Position numbers and translations under genes: made by a program | Assembly: GCA_030248065.1 (NCBI GenBank) | Contig: JASAMV010000221.1 | Coordinates: 21,626 to 85,625, forward strand | Source: Rhynchonema sp. JSB1_4 | Taxonomy: Eukaryota; Nematoda; Chromadorea; Monhysterida; Xyalidae | Direction: 5' to 3' | Length of the DNA stretch: 64,000 bases | Part shown: in pieces, positions 22,089 to 35,314 of the stretch | How positions within the stretch are numbered: position 1 is the stretch's first letter | Layout: each line of letters opens with the position of its first letter | The notes under the pieces: generated by a model | What the model saw: the letters and a program-made list of their open reading frames with translations, nothing else | Database searches by the model: none | Told to the model about the DNA's origin: nothing

Positions 22089-25000
22089 TCTGCCCCCCCC
22101 CCCCCCCCCCCCCTCCCCTCTCTTCTTTCTCCTTCCCCCCTTCCTCCTCTCCCCCCCTCTGTATTTTTCGCTGAAAAGTTGAATAAATGAGTCGAATGAA
22201 AAAAATTATTTTTCCAATATTTTTCCAGTGCTTACGAAGGGAAACTCGAAAAATATGACCATGTTAGGTTCGCGTTGTTTCTCAAAGAGTGCTTAAACTC
22301 CCCGGAAACATGCTTTATAAGCTTTTTTGTCAACCAATTTGGTCAATGAGCCAATTTTTTCCCAAATTCTGCAAAAACTCATCGATTTGCACTACAATTT
22401 TTTGGCAAAACCAAAATAAATTACCGCTATTTTTTCAATAAAAGACCGGGTCTCGGAAAAAACTCGTTTTTTCGAAAAAAAAACGTTTTTTTTCGTCTGC
22501 CAGCATAATACAAGGGATCGGACGAAGGTGTTGGGTGTCACAGGTCCTTAGGCACCTTTTAGATGCAATTTGCACCTAAAATTTCAGAATTGCATCCAAA
22601 AACAACTTTCACGCTGGCCAAAATTAGTGCTCCAACGCTATCATAGCATATGATTCTAACAAAAATTTGTCTGCAGCTTTTTCCAAAAAAGCTCAATTTT
22701 TCAAAACAAATGAAACAAATCTTTTGTTGATGTTTGTTTTACATACTGTTTAGATACGTAAACAGGAGAACTATCTTTGTGTGTTGCACCTTAGCATCTG
22801 TGTTGTTTATGCATTGGGAATGCGACCAGTGCACGCGCAGCATGCTGCAAAAGCAGTGATGCTTCAGTCCAAGTACTTATTAGGTTAGGTGTGCTGACTC
22901 AATCAGTACTAAATTCGTACTGACGATGACCTGTTTTTTGGTGTCGCTTTCAGCATTCGTGCTGAACGCGAGTGTGGTGTGATGTTTCATTGTTAGTGCA
23001 TCACCATCCCAGCCGCACTGATGAGCGGATGTCACATAATTATGCAATCTAGAAGTTTTTTAAGCCGCTGTCCTTTTTATTCGAGTGCGACGCAAAATTT
23101 TTGTCGCATTATTGCATTCTTTACAAAAAGCGCTCCAATTGTAGTTTTAAAAGTAATAGGCCCACCCTTGCACACAAATAAAATTTTTATGAAATACCAC
23201 GTTGTTCTTAATTCTCCGAGTGTTCATTAGGTGCCTGAGCTTTATGTCAATTCGCATCGAGAATGCCTGAATTTTGAGCGCATTTTTCCCTAGCCACCTG
23301 AGTTTGAGGTGCAATGTGCAGCCAGATGTCTGATTTTTTTGGTCCAATTTGCACAATACGTCTGTGTGTGTGACGCGACCAGTGCACGCGTATTATGCTG
23401 TGAAAGAGTGATGCTTCAGTGATAGTACTTATCGGGCACGTGGGCGGACCCAATCAGTACTAAATTCGTACTGACGATGACCTGTTTTTTGGTGTCACTT
23501 TCAACTTTTGTTGAACGCGATTTCTTTTTTATCTTATATTTAAATTCTGGTAGTGCATAAGCCACCTGGAATTTTATTCATTTCAAAATGCTTCGAGTAT
23601 AATGGCGGACGAAAAAAACCTTTTTTGACGGAAAACCGTTTTTGTCCGAGGCCCGAATGCTTTTCCATTTAATTTTCAAGGTGGTTTTTTATCGGTTTTT
23701 ATTTTACTTTTCCCAAAAAAATTGTAATACAAAACCGATGAGGTTTCTTTGGTTCGGATCAAATTTTGGTCGGATGTTCGGACCAAAATGTTCTATGAAA
23801 ACATGCTTTTGTGTCATGTGCTCATATCTTGTGCTCAAACACTTTACTTTTTTTACTTTACCTTAAGTACTGGAACAGTGTTTAAAAAAACAGTCTTTCG
23901 AAAATAACGTTTTTTTTCAACGAAAAATGAAGAACGGTACTTTGCGCCAGTATAGGTTCGAGAAAAACTGCTACCTATTTTTTGCCTACGACCGAAATGC
24001 TCTAATTATAGTCTAAAGCCCAAATGTTGCGCCCATGATTTAATTTTAGGGCAATTAGGCAACTTGCACAATTACGAATTAGTTTGATGTTTTCACTTGA
24101 TGCTTCACTGATGACATATAAGGTAGATTTTTCGCTCTTGGTGACTGATGAGCGGGTGACTCAATGTCATCTCGAAATTTTATTTGGATCGCTTTCAATA
24201 CTATTGAAATGCGACGACGAAGCTGCTGGCGCATTGCTGTCCGTCTTGCTGCGGAAAGTGTTCCAATAAGAAAACCACATTTCCACACAGAATACAGCTT
24301 CCATGTGTGTTTCTGCGCGTTTTTGAACACTGATGTTTTATCCAGTGTTTATAAGTGGAGTGCGCACTGGATACGTTGAATCGTATCCTGGTGCTCGACA
24401 ATGACGTCGATGTCGCCGAATCCTAACTAATGGAACCTTTTTTTGTGATCGCCGTAGCTGGTCAAGCGGCGATTTACTGCACAAATAATTGTTAACTTCA
24501 GATTTATTTGTAATTATAAAATTTTTGAGAAAGTGGCTGAATTATGAAAATACGGCTGTAAATGTTGGAGAAATACTATGTTTATGACTGTAAATTAACT
24601 AAAATTCTTCAGCGTCGGTCTGAATTGCGCATTGGGTGCAACGGATATGCGACCGTTTATCGAGTCAGTCAGCGAGAACACCCAATCTTACGTGATTTGT
24701 TATCCAAATGCTGGACTGCCGAATGCGCTCGGCGGTTACGATCAATCGCCCGACATCATGGCACGGCATATACTGGTGAATTTCGGGCTTATTGTCCGAA
24801 TTTCGTTTCCATTATCAGTCTGCAATCATGGTTATGCGAGCAAAAAGTACAACAAAAATAATTTGCCAGGATTTCGCTCGCGACGGTCTGGTGAACATAG
24901 TGGGCGGTTGCTGCGGCTCGACGCCCGAGCACATTGCTGCGATTGCACAAGCTGTCAAGGGCGTACAGCCGCGAATACCACCCAGCGAATTGCGTTCCGA

Positions 25001-28000
25001 GTACACCGTGTTGTCCGGTGGGTTCGTTTCTTTCACTTTGAGGGTGTTCCTTAAGATTGCACCTAACATTATGAGGTATGTGCAATTTACACCTGGATTT
25101 TTTTCAGTTTTTGGCCAAATAACAAAATTCTAGGTAGAGTGAAAAATTTGAACAAAACACTGCGTTGGTTGTCTGAAACTTGTGTGTTGTTTCGTTACTT
25201 AATGGGAATTTATTGTGCAGTTTTTTGAAAGTGCATTCTTGCTGTTACTGCAGGTTTGGAGCCGATGTATATTGGCAAATACACCAACTTTATCAATATT
25301 GGAGAGCGATGCAATGTGGCGGGCAGCAGAAAGTTTGCGAATTTGATAAAAGCGAATAAATATGAGGTTGGCTGTATTTCAATGTTTGTTTCGGTTTTCC
25401 GAAACGAAGCATTGGCTTGAAGTTGCGCAGGGAGGTCGTTCAGGATCAGCATTGACCGTTCCCATGTTTTGTTCTCTGTTTTTTTGGCCGAAACCAAGCC
25501 ATCAAGGCAATTGATTCGAAATCCAACTTCGTTGGACAGCGCCCAAAAAACACAACTTAAAAATTCGTCAGCTCAACTGTAATTCTTTTTGCACATGAGT
25601 TTGTTGGTAGCTCGAGTCAATACAGTACAATATGTCAAAGCTAGTCGTACGTTCTGGCCTTCATTCTGATTTTCATTTTATTATTTGAACACAGCCACTT
25701 TTTTCTTTCAGGAAGCTATCAATATCGCCCGATCCCAGGTGGAGAATGGGGCACAAATTCTGGACGTGAACATGGACGAAGGTCTGGTCCTTATTTGGTG
25801 TTGTTTTGTTGGGTTTACGTATTATACACTATACACGTATAGGTAACCACACATAGTGACTGCGAAGTAAATGCAAACCAAATTGCAGGTCTGTTGAATG
25901 GGCCACAAGCGATCACACACTTCCTGCGTCTCGTCTCGTCGGAGCCCGACATCGCCAAAGTGCCCGTTTGCATCGATTCCAGCGATTTTGCTGTGCTCGA
26001 AGCCGGACTGCAGTCGTGTCAAGTGAGTGATATTGATTGATTGGCTGACTTTGGATTAATTCCTATAATTGCGTTTTTTTGTTTATTCATCACGTGAGCA
26101 GACTTTTGGTTTGCTGCCCGAACCATTCTCAAATGGTTTGGTTGTGCATGTGCATTGCGATGGCCAATACTTCCTTTCTATTTCAGGGCAAGTCTGTGGT
26201 GAACTCAATTTCGCTAAAAGAAGGCGAGGCTGACTTTCTGCGCAAAGCCAAACTCATCAAGCGATACGGCGCTGCCGTTGTGGTGATGGCATTCGATGAA
26301 AATGGACAGGTGTTTATTTAACTTGTTTGGCAGATTTTGCCAACTTAGTTCGTCTTATGGCTGGATTGGCAGACATGTACGTACATGTATGAAAGAATGT
26401 CCTGTGTGATCTGCATCTGGTGAGCCTTTCGATGAGCATTGCCGAAATATTTACTGACGGTTCACTTGATCCACTCAATAAGCGGCCTTCAATCTGTGCA
26501 AAATTGTATTCGCGTGCATTCCAATTTCAAAAAATATTTTTGTCTGTTTTTATCAGGCAACGGAAATAGATGACAAGGTCGCCATTTGTCGGCGTTCGTA
26601 CAATCTGCTGGTGGACGAGGCCGGCTTCAGCGCGCAAGACATCATTTTCGATCCGAACATTCTCACGATCGCCACCGGAATGGAGGAGCACAACGAATAC
26701 GCCATCAACTTCATTGAAGCAACTCGAATAATCAAGGTTTTTTGGCTCATAGTTTGTTTTTCCACATTGTAGGTGTGGCGTGAAATCTGGTGTTTTACGT
26801 GTGATGACTAACTTTATTAGAACAGCTGGTATTGATAGTAACCGTCGCTGTCGGGTGCTCTCTCTGGGGGCTGCCTTGTTGCGTGTGTGTTGTTGCTCCT
26901 TTCGCTGTTGGAGAGAACTTTGTGCGTTCGCTCGTTCGGAGAGAATTGGCGAACATTGGCTCGGTCGTTTTCCAGCCTGAACACATCTGGAGCATGTTTC
27001 GACTCGTTGTCTCGTCAAAAATTTCAAATGTGAGGTCTGAATATGGTCTGTATTGCCATTGTTCTGCCAACCTGTCACTATCAGCGCTGCTCTCATATTG
27101 GTGCTTCTCACGCACCGCAAAAGCAAAAAATTCTTTAGTTACTTCGACGGTTGTGGCACGCTTCAACATTGTTGTTGATGATGGCTGTTAGCGCAGTAAC
27201 TCTCTACAAATTAAGGGGATATAACTTTGGGTTCCTTGGTTCATGAGAACTGGCGAACGAAAATATCCACATTTTTGTCCATAACATTTTCATATGATTT
27301 TTTTTCAAAAAACCAAGCTGATTGAAAGTTGTTCGCTGATATTTTGCCATCCAGCGAACCCAAAAAGAAGAGCAATAAACCAAACAACGTTTATTGGGCT
27401 CAACCAATATCGCGTCCGAATGCGGTCGGCTAAAACGTGAACTTTGGCTCTTTTATAGCACGCGCAAAACATCAGAATTTCACAGACTCAAAACAGGCGG
27501 TTCAAGTTAACAACTTTGTGCAAACGAAAACAGCCTCGCCATAGTTGCAGCTTTGTTTTTTTATCAACACGATGGATTTTCAACAGCATACGTTAGAGGC
27601 TTTGTTCGCTGTTCGCTTTGCTCATAAAAACCTGCACAAACCACCTACAATAACCAGAAATTCAGCCCTTTCTCTGTGGTTTGGCGGGCGTGTTGACCGA
27701 GGACGTAGCAGTCGTTGCTCCCATCAATTTCGAGCTGTCGTATGACATTATCTTTTTTGGCTCGTAGATTCAATTAGAGTGGGCGAACGTGAATGGAATA
27801 AGTGCTCAATTTGATTGTAAACACCCAAAATGTAAGCTTTCGAAATGACTTGTGCATCTATCGAAAGCAAGCTGCAGTGCGCAACAAAGCTTTATTGTGT
27901 GATTCTTTTATGTGGAATTGGGAATGTGAAATCACTCATAGCTTTCAGAATTGCACCCGTCAAAAACTACTAATACTTATTTTTGCAGAAAACACTGCCG

Positions 28001-31000
28001 GGTTGTCGTGTGTCGGGCGGCGTGAGCAATCTGTCGTTCTCATTCCGCGGCATGGAACGGCTACGAGAGGCGATGCATTCCGCATTCTTGTATCACGCCA
28101 TAAAGGCGCGTGTGTACTTGTTTTTGTTTTTTTCATTGAACATAAAAATACATATATATACAAATAATGCTTGATTTTCAGGCCGGACTCGACATGGGCA
28201 TTGTGAATGCAGGTGCACTGCCGTTGTACACCGAGCTCAATGCCGACCTGCTGTTGTTGTGTGAAGACCTGATATTCAATCGGCGACCGGATGCCACCGA
28301 ACGAATGTTGGCCTATGCGCAGGTGATCGGCAGAAAAATATTCAGAAGTCTTTTCAGTTGCGTCGATCGCAATTCGAGGCATGAAAAGCTATAGAATATT
28401 GAACACTTCAAAACGAAAAAATTGTCGTGTCCAATAATTGGAATTGGACTCCAATTTTCAGAGCATGAAGAAAGACGGCGGGAAGAAACAGGAGGAGGAT
28501 CTGGTGTGGCGCGGTTGGTCGGTCGAGGAACGCTTGAAGCACGCGTTAGTGAAAGGTTGGCGGTTGGCTTGGTTACTTTATTCGGTTCTGCTTGTAAAAG
28601 ACATCTGTTTGTTTTCTCATTTCTTATGCGACATTTGTGTCATTTACAACACACAGGTATTGACGCGTACGTTGTTGCCGATACTGAAGAAGCCCGGAGT
28701 AACATCGAGCTGTATCCGAGACCGCTCAATGTTATTGAGGGACCGCTTATGGCCGTTGGTGTTTGCTGCCATTTTTTCCTTTTTCAATTGCCACATTTTC
28801 CAACACATTAACCAGGGAATGTCAGTGGTGGGCGAATTATTCGGTGCGGGCAAGATGTTCCTGCCGCAAGTAATCAAATCGGCTCGCGTCATGAAAAAAG
28901 CTGTGGCATATCTGGTGCCGTTCATGGAGGAAGAGAGGCAAGCAAGAATGAAGAAGAGAAAATTGGAGGGAAAGGCGGACGAGGAGGAGAGTGTGAGTTG
29001 CCGTTGATTTTGTGATCTTTTGGTTTTGCTCATGATTTTTGGGCCAACCGCATTACGCGTTTTCGCCGGTCTTCCAGAAACAGGCGAACCCAAAAAGAGG
29101 TGCTAGACGCTATAAACTAAACGATTGTGGTCTGCGCCTGTTGTGAATACAACGTGGCGTTGAAGCATCGGCTGCCGGACTGTCAACTTTTTGAACCGAC
29201 CGCGTGCAGCAAGCTTGCCTAATTTCACATTTTTCTCACCAGATTTTCCAATGCGAGAGAGGTCTGTCTGATTCACCACAGAGGAAATTGCAGAAAAAAA
29301 TGTATTATACACACACTTATTAGACGTGGTCGGTCCAAACATTGGACAGTCATGATTCAATGAAGATTCTTGCTCGTTTGTTTTATGACGCCGTTACCTC
29401 GTTTTGTCACCTGATGCTTCAACGCTCCTTCATATTCACAACACGTGCGAACAGAGCCGTTTATTTGATTGGTTGGTTGCCAAGCGAGCGGAAGTCGTCT
29501 CATTGTTGACTCGTTCGTTCATTGCGACGAACATCTCTTTTTGCTTCGTCTGTTTTCGGATAACGGACGAATAAATGAAATGGGCATATTGGTATCAAAA
29601 AAAGGCATCTTGGGTCGAAGAACCTTTTACGTTCACGTTGGCATGTTGGGTCGAATCCGGTGCGCAACGGTGTGTGTGATCAGTGAAGTGTGTGGGCAAC
29701 TGGTTTTAAATGCGGTTTATTTTTCGAAAGCAATGCATAGAAGATACATGTTGCAGTCGCCATACCAAGGCACGGTTGTGTTGGCGACGGTGAAGGGCGA
29801 CGTGCATGACATTGGCAAGAACATTGTCGGCGTGGTGTTGGGATGCAACAACTTCAAAGTGATTGACCTCGGTGTGATGACACCCTGTGAGACCATACTT
29901 GAAACAGCGGCCGCTGAGAAAGCTGGTTGGTTTGGGCAACCGCCATGTGGCGCATTGGTTTATTTCATGCTACGATTATTTCAAATATGTCATGGTAGAA
30001 TTACTTGTATCATTCATCCCTGTACTTGCTGGAAATTCCGACTAGGACATCTTTTTTCAAATTTGCATGCATTCCTCATCTCTGACGTCAAGACAAAATT
30101 CCGAGATTGAACCCATTTTCACAATGCAATACGACTACAATCAATAAGCAACCAATCAACAATTTTTGAAACCAAATTTAGTAGCCTTTTGGGGGCTAAT
30201 TTTTTTTGAAACGCTAGTAAATATTCAAATTTAGTAGAAGAAAGCTACTAAATTTTTCACTTCTCCAGCTTTTTGCTGCATCCTATCTTGACATGATAAA
30301 CCCTGTTTGAGATATGATCGGTCTGTCTGGTCTAATCACTCCGTCACTGGATGAAATGGTGCACGTCGCCAGGGAGATGCAACGTCGACATCTGACTGTG
30401 CCGTTGTTGATTGGCGGTGCCACAACGTCAAAGTTGGTGTTATTTGGTGTTTCGGGCAATTGTATCTTTTATTTGTTGCACTATCCGAGCATCGAATATA
30501 ATATTCTTTATGTATTTTTTATTTATCTTTTTTGTATGTTGTATGTTTCGATATCTCCACTTATCGCAGCAACCAAAACTAGCTGCTAGTGGACTGGTGT
30601 CTTGTGGACGTGCTTTGCACAAAAGATGATGCCAGATTTTTGTGGGCACGCATTACGTTAGATTGCAGTTTCGGCCCATGATGCCCGGCTGCAGTGGCGC
30701 CCTGGGCCTTGTCAATGACAAAAGGGGCACGGTGCACCGCCATAAACCGAAAATGCTCGCACAGACTTAAACGCAATGCTTGCCCACAAAGCTAAACCGC
30801 GATGTCCACATTACACTCGCATCAAAACAGATCTATGGGGACCGCTATGTTTCACTCAACCCACAAAATTGGGCTGGAGCATTTTCGGTTTATGGCTGTG
30901 CACGTGTACGATGTCGTTTTTGTCATTGACAGGGTTCTGGGCGCCATTTCAGTCTATGGGCCGAAACTGCACCGACAGATCCAACGCGATAGGGACCTGT

Positions 31001-34000
31001 GAGGCTACATCGTATTTTAGCTGCAGTATTTTCTGTTTTTTTGCCAGTCGTTACAGGAGCGAAATTGAACGGCTCAAATTTCATGGTTCATTTGTGATTC
31101 TCCATTGGTCTCCATTGGTCTCTCCATCTCCATTTGTCATTCTCCATTTTTTACGAAGTTTACTTGATCTTTCCAGAACGCATACGGCCGTCAAAATTGC
31201 TCCGTGTTACGACCAACCAGCAGTTCACGTGCTGGACGCATCGAAAAGTGTCGTTGTTGTTAGTTTATTTTTGTTCGTTGTGTTTCTGTCTCGATTTAGT
31301 ATCGAAATTTTTTCGTTTTTTCAGTGCTCATCGCTTTTGGATGAAAAAATTCGGCAGTCATTTGTTGATGAGACGAAAGAAGAATACCAGATAGTGAGGG
31401 CTGAACATTATGACTCGTTGAAGGTGAACGTCTCACGATTTTATTTCTTTTTGTGAATTACTGGTAAATTTATATTCATGGTTATTTTAGGATCGTCGAT
31501 TTATGTCACTTGACGCAGCTCGGAAACGAGCGCTCACCCTTGACTGGACACACTATGAAGCGGGTTGGTTTGGTGGCTGATGTTTCACTCGGTAATTGGA
31601 TATTGTCATCCGTTTGCTCCATCCATTTTTTCGCGCATAATGCAATCAACAACAAAAATAGAAATAAGTTAAAAAAACCGCAGTGCTGACAAACGGTTGG
31701 GAGGAGAAGGCAAAACTTGAGGTCGTGGTGACCCGAGTCCGAGAGCGATATTCATTTGAGAATGTGCTAAGAAATTAGATAGGTCATGCTTTCAGAACAA
31801 GTGCGTTCCTGTTTCTTTCGAGCATGGCACGTTCCTGGTTGCTCAATCGGTTCATGCGTTGTCAAAAACATAACTTCAATCAAGATAGCAATATACAAAT
31901 AACAAAGTGCGAATAATATTCCATCGCAGTGCGTCCATCGTTCCTCGGTGTGCGCAACTACCTGGATTACGATCTGTCTTCCCTGATTCCCTACATTGAT
32001 TGGCGACCGTTCTTCGACATCTGGCAGTTGCGCGGCAAATACCCGAATCGGGCGTTCCCGAGATTGTTCAATGACAAGGATGTTGGTTAGTTTGGGCGGT
32101 TTTTTTGGAAACTACTAACGGTGAAAACGGTGTCAAACACGGCGATTGGTCGTCGGGTGGTGTTGTCTTCAGCTCGTGAGGTTTTACATGAGAGAAATGT
32201 CGATGATTGGTCTGTTGGCAACAACTTTCGTGGTCGAATTTAGTGGCGACACCAACTCTCGAAATGTCGTTAACGAAGAAAATCACGCGACCGGTCCGAA
32301 CCGATTGCTGGGTTCAGCCAATTAGCAGGCCATGAAACATCGCAACACAAAACGACGTTATTGTTCACACAGGCCAAGAAGCGCAACGCGTGTACGCTGA
32401 TGCACAACGCTGGTTGAAACGTGTGTGCAGTGGTGATGCGAAGTTGGGTGCACTCACTGCATCCGCGTCATTGGCATTCTATCCCGCTGCATCTGATGGT
32501 GATGATATTTTGGTCTACGATCCGGCCATGGCTGATCAACAGTATTGGAAACAGGTGGGAACGGTTTCCTCTTGTTTTTTTAGCTCATTGCGGAATGTTT
32601 AAAGTCGGTTTTCATTGTGTTTTGTGGGAACACCGTGCTTGATGTGCACACAAATCATCAACTGGCCTGTGAACATGTTTCGTTGGTTTTATACATCAGA
32701 TTGAGTTTCAGTGGCGAACGAGTCGTTCAAAGTTTCTGAAATGACTCACAGGAAACAATCAACCAAATTCGAAGCAGAATATCAGCTAAAACGAACTCTT
32801 ATCGGTATTAGAAACACAGATACCTTTTCGAATCCCGCGTCGATTCCAGTGAATACCCAGGTAGTCCTTGTGCCACTATGCCACTGCCCTCTTATCGGTC
32901 AGGATCCAATGGCGCGTCTGTACGGTCTGCGTCAACAGGCGGACAGAGAACGAGGTGACGCGTGTTTGTGCATGAGTGACTTTGTGGCACCTCGATCCGC
33001 TGGCAAGCCCGACTATGTTGGATTGTACGCCGTCACGGCTGGATTGGGATGTGATGAGTATTGTGAATAGTGAGTGTGTTGGATGATTTTTCACGGTAGA
33101 TCCTCAGGTATCGTTGGAAGTGCTGTTGTTTTTCGTGAATTACTCAGCCAGCGAGCGGCGTCGTGGTGTCAAATTTGGTGATCGGCCCTTATCTACCCTC
33201 GCCATGCAATTTGTGTGAGCTGAGAACTTTTCGGGTTAGAGCTCTGATTTCGAGGAGCGTGTCAGTTGTGTGAGAACAAGTGTCACTTTGATCGTTCAGT
33301 TGTCTCGAAGATTACATAACAATCCGATTCAATTACCCAAATCCATCGAATAAATAAAGGCCCATCAGTATTTCAGTCTAGAGTCGGCACATCAAGACGA
33401 CTACAGCAGTATAATGGTGAAGGCACTGGCAGATCGGTTGGCCGAGGCATTCGCTGAACAACTGCACGCTCGCATCAGGACCGAGCTGTGGGCATACGCG
33501 CCTGACGAAAAAATGGATGTCGATGCGTTGCACAAAGTGCAGTACAAGGTTGGTTGGTGATGGCGTTGGATTTTGTTGCAGACGATCAGCTGTTGATCGC
33601 AAGTCTGTCATACGGAGCCTTGATGCATGTGATTGTTGAAACATCAGTATTGATCTGTTTGGTTGATTTGTATGTTTTGGCGCTGTTGGTAATAGTTGCC
33701 TTAAAATTTAATTGTCAGTGAGGAGGAACAAGGTTCTAGTAGTCATTCTCGTGCAATATATCACCATCATGAGCTCGGTGAAAGAGACACCTTCACGCAA
33801 CTTGATGTCAATCACGCCGTGAATTTCTGGGTGCTAGTAAGAAGACACAGAGTCCCTCTCAAAGTTATTGTTTCATCTTAGCAGTGAGTTTCTGTGCATT
33901 GCTGAGCAAAACACACGTCATTAAAAAGGCTGGATGCAAATTTTATTCCCGACTCCCACAATTTCGACTGATCACACGGCCATTTGAAGGGCATCCGCCC

Positions 34001-34602
34001 AGCGCCCGGCTATCCCACGCAGCCCGACCACACCGAGAAGGCCACATTCTGGCAACTGTTGTCGGCCGACAAATGTGGCATCGAGCTGACAGAGTCGTTG
34101 ATGATGCGACCGGCAGCCAGTGTGTCTGCGTTGGTCATTGCACATCCGCAGGCTAAGTATTTCTCCGTTGGGAAACTCGCAAGGGATCAGGTGCGCGGAG
34201 AGTGTGATTTTGCTTTGTGAGCGTCAAAGATAGAATATAGTCCTTGTGTTTTTTCGCGAAATTTAGGTGCCATTGCACTAACTCTGAAAATCCGGCGCCT
34301 AGAATTTTGAAAACTCGCTGTCAGTGGCACATGAGTTTGTTGTTTTGTTTGGTGTGGCTTTGGCCTCAATTCTCTTTCCAGAAAGCTTTTTGGTGGCGTA
34401 TTTGAGCGCTATGTAACATCGTGAGCTCTTCCCACTGGAGACGTGCGTTGCCGCGTCAGATGATAATTGATGCGCATCCAAGAAATAACCGTTTTATCTA
34501 TAATTGCAGATTGCTGATTACTCGAAACGCAAGGGTCAACCGATTGCAATCACTGAGAAATGGCTGAGTTCAAATTTGGGTTATGATCCGCTCGAAGAAT
34601 AG
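19452..34602 (+). CDS. MTR: Cobalamin-dependent methionine synthase (5-methyltetrahydrofolate-homocysteine methyltransferase), 28 coding exons
   Basis: Exons: 19452-19661, 20387-20546, 20791-20883, 21134-21240, 21603-21757, 24613-24775, 24870-25017, 25254-25366, 25712-25781, 25889-26022, 26187-26309, 26557-26736, 27989-28111, 28182-28322, 28462-28555, 28657-28754, 28816-28992, 29757-29925, 30312-30432, 31177-31258, 31325-31423, 31491-31563, 31930-32085, 32373-32554, 32903-33069, 33377-33548, 33990-34190, 34510-34602. All phases agree: 1267 aa (human 1265). The enzyme moves the methyl group of 5-methyl-THF through cobalamin to homocysteine in the cytosol. Homocysteine domain zinc cysteines: Cys247 (GLNCALG) and Cys310-311 (GGCCGS). 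Then come the pterin domain ([16 protein letters not shown]), the cap, the B12 domain with DxHxxG and ligand His780, and the activation domain (RPAPGYP from 1173, ELTES). Exon 13 could instead end at 28105 with a GC donor, removing two residues. The start could be Met5 (19464). Intron 5 is 2.86 kb and repeat-filled. Confidence 0.97.
19840..20190. repeat. AGCAAGAAAGCTAGCTAG repeats in MTR intron 1
   Basis: The word GCAAGAAAGCTAGCTAG recurs four times (about 19845, 19877, 20096 and 20139, the last variant), interspersed with GGGGGGTATT-type tracts. It resembles the composition of the 18.2-19.4 kb block, as if one repeat complex spans the 5' end of MTR. No coding content. Confidence 0.5.
21918..22160. 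repeat. Homopurine/homopyrimidine G- and C-run tract in MTR intron 5
   Basis: Begins with the CAGTGTAGT word, then 17 consecutive G, followed by pyrimidine-only sequence with C runs of about 30 and 21. Such tracts can form G-quadruplex, i-motif or triplex structures and are prone to sequencing length error. Proline-rich open frames here are artefacts. Confidence 0.8.
22821..23520. repeat. Direct repeat pair of ~150 bp in MTR intron 5
   Basis: Copies at 22821-22970 and 23371-23520 share GCGACCAGTGCACGCG, GTGATGCTTCAGT, AATCAGTACTAAATTCGTAC and TGACGATGACCTGTTTTTTG. They are ~550 bp apart in the same orientation, with several substitutions between them. No gene seen. This may be two ends of one decayed element, or a tandem duplication. 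Confidence 0.6.
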
Positions 34603-35314
34603 ATCATTTTTATTGAGATTTGCGCTTTCCGCACTTTTCAAGTCGGAATTGTTTCAGGACAAAACAATTTTGTGCAAAAATAGTCGTTTTTTATTTTATT
34701 TGCTGACAAGTCTGCACCATGTCATTTTTCTTACTGCTTTGTGAGATCTTCACGGTAATTTTGGGCGTTGTTCGCTTCAACTATACCCTTTCCAGCTGTT
34801 TTTTTTCAGGCTTCATGATCCTAGACGTGCCTTAAATTTGTTTTAACGTCTGGTCTAGGAGTAATTGTTGAGTTAAACTTGCCATATTTGTTTCATTTGC
34901 TGAGCTTGTTCATATCATTTTTGGGCTCAATTATTTCAATTGCTGTGTTTTAGCGCTACAGTATTATGGATATCACTTTGAAGTGCCGTATTATTACTGA
35001 CACGATCAAAATGTTCAGGCATTACTTTTACTCGTTCTATATTGTGATATAAACATCTTTATATGCGTGTTCATATTTCGCATTGGTTATATTGCACCTC
35101 GATGTTTTACTAGGATTCCAGATAAAAGTAAGAACATTATTGTCGAAGGATATTTGTTTTGCTCTGGGTTCTGATCCCTGTTAATGAAATGAACTTCATC
35201 ATATCTGAATTATTTGCAATTTTATATCGAAAAGGCTTGCAACTTGTGTTGACCAAATTTAGAAATAATAGAATTGGCAAGGTTCCACCAATTTCAGCCG
35301 AACATTAGCTGACT
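34603..35314. other. Intergenic spacer MTR to C9orf72
   Basis: About 710 bp, AT-rich. I find no AATAAA after the MTR stop on the plus strand. The only notable site is the acceptor-like CAG at 35297. Confidence 0.5.
35285..35314 (+). promoter_or_regulatory. Acceptor-like site and short leader before the C9orf72 start codon
   Basis: CACCAATTTCAG ends at 35297, 17 nt before the proposed ATG at 35315. The arrangement is the same as at MTR: pyrimidine-containing acceptor, then a very short leader. A 5' UTR intron or trans-splicing would both explain it. Confidence 0.35.

Noticed and set aside
21609..22190. Long proline-rich open frames
   Set aside because: Products of C-run low-complexity DNA in MTR intron 5; the first part is the real MTR exon 5.
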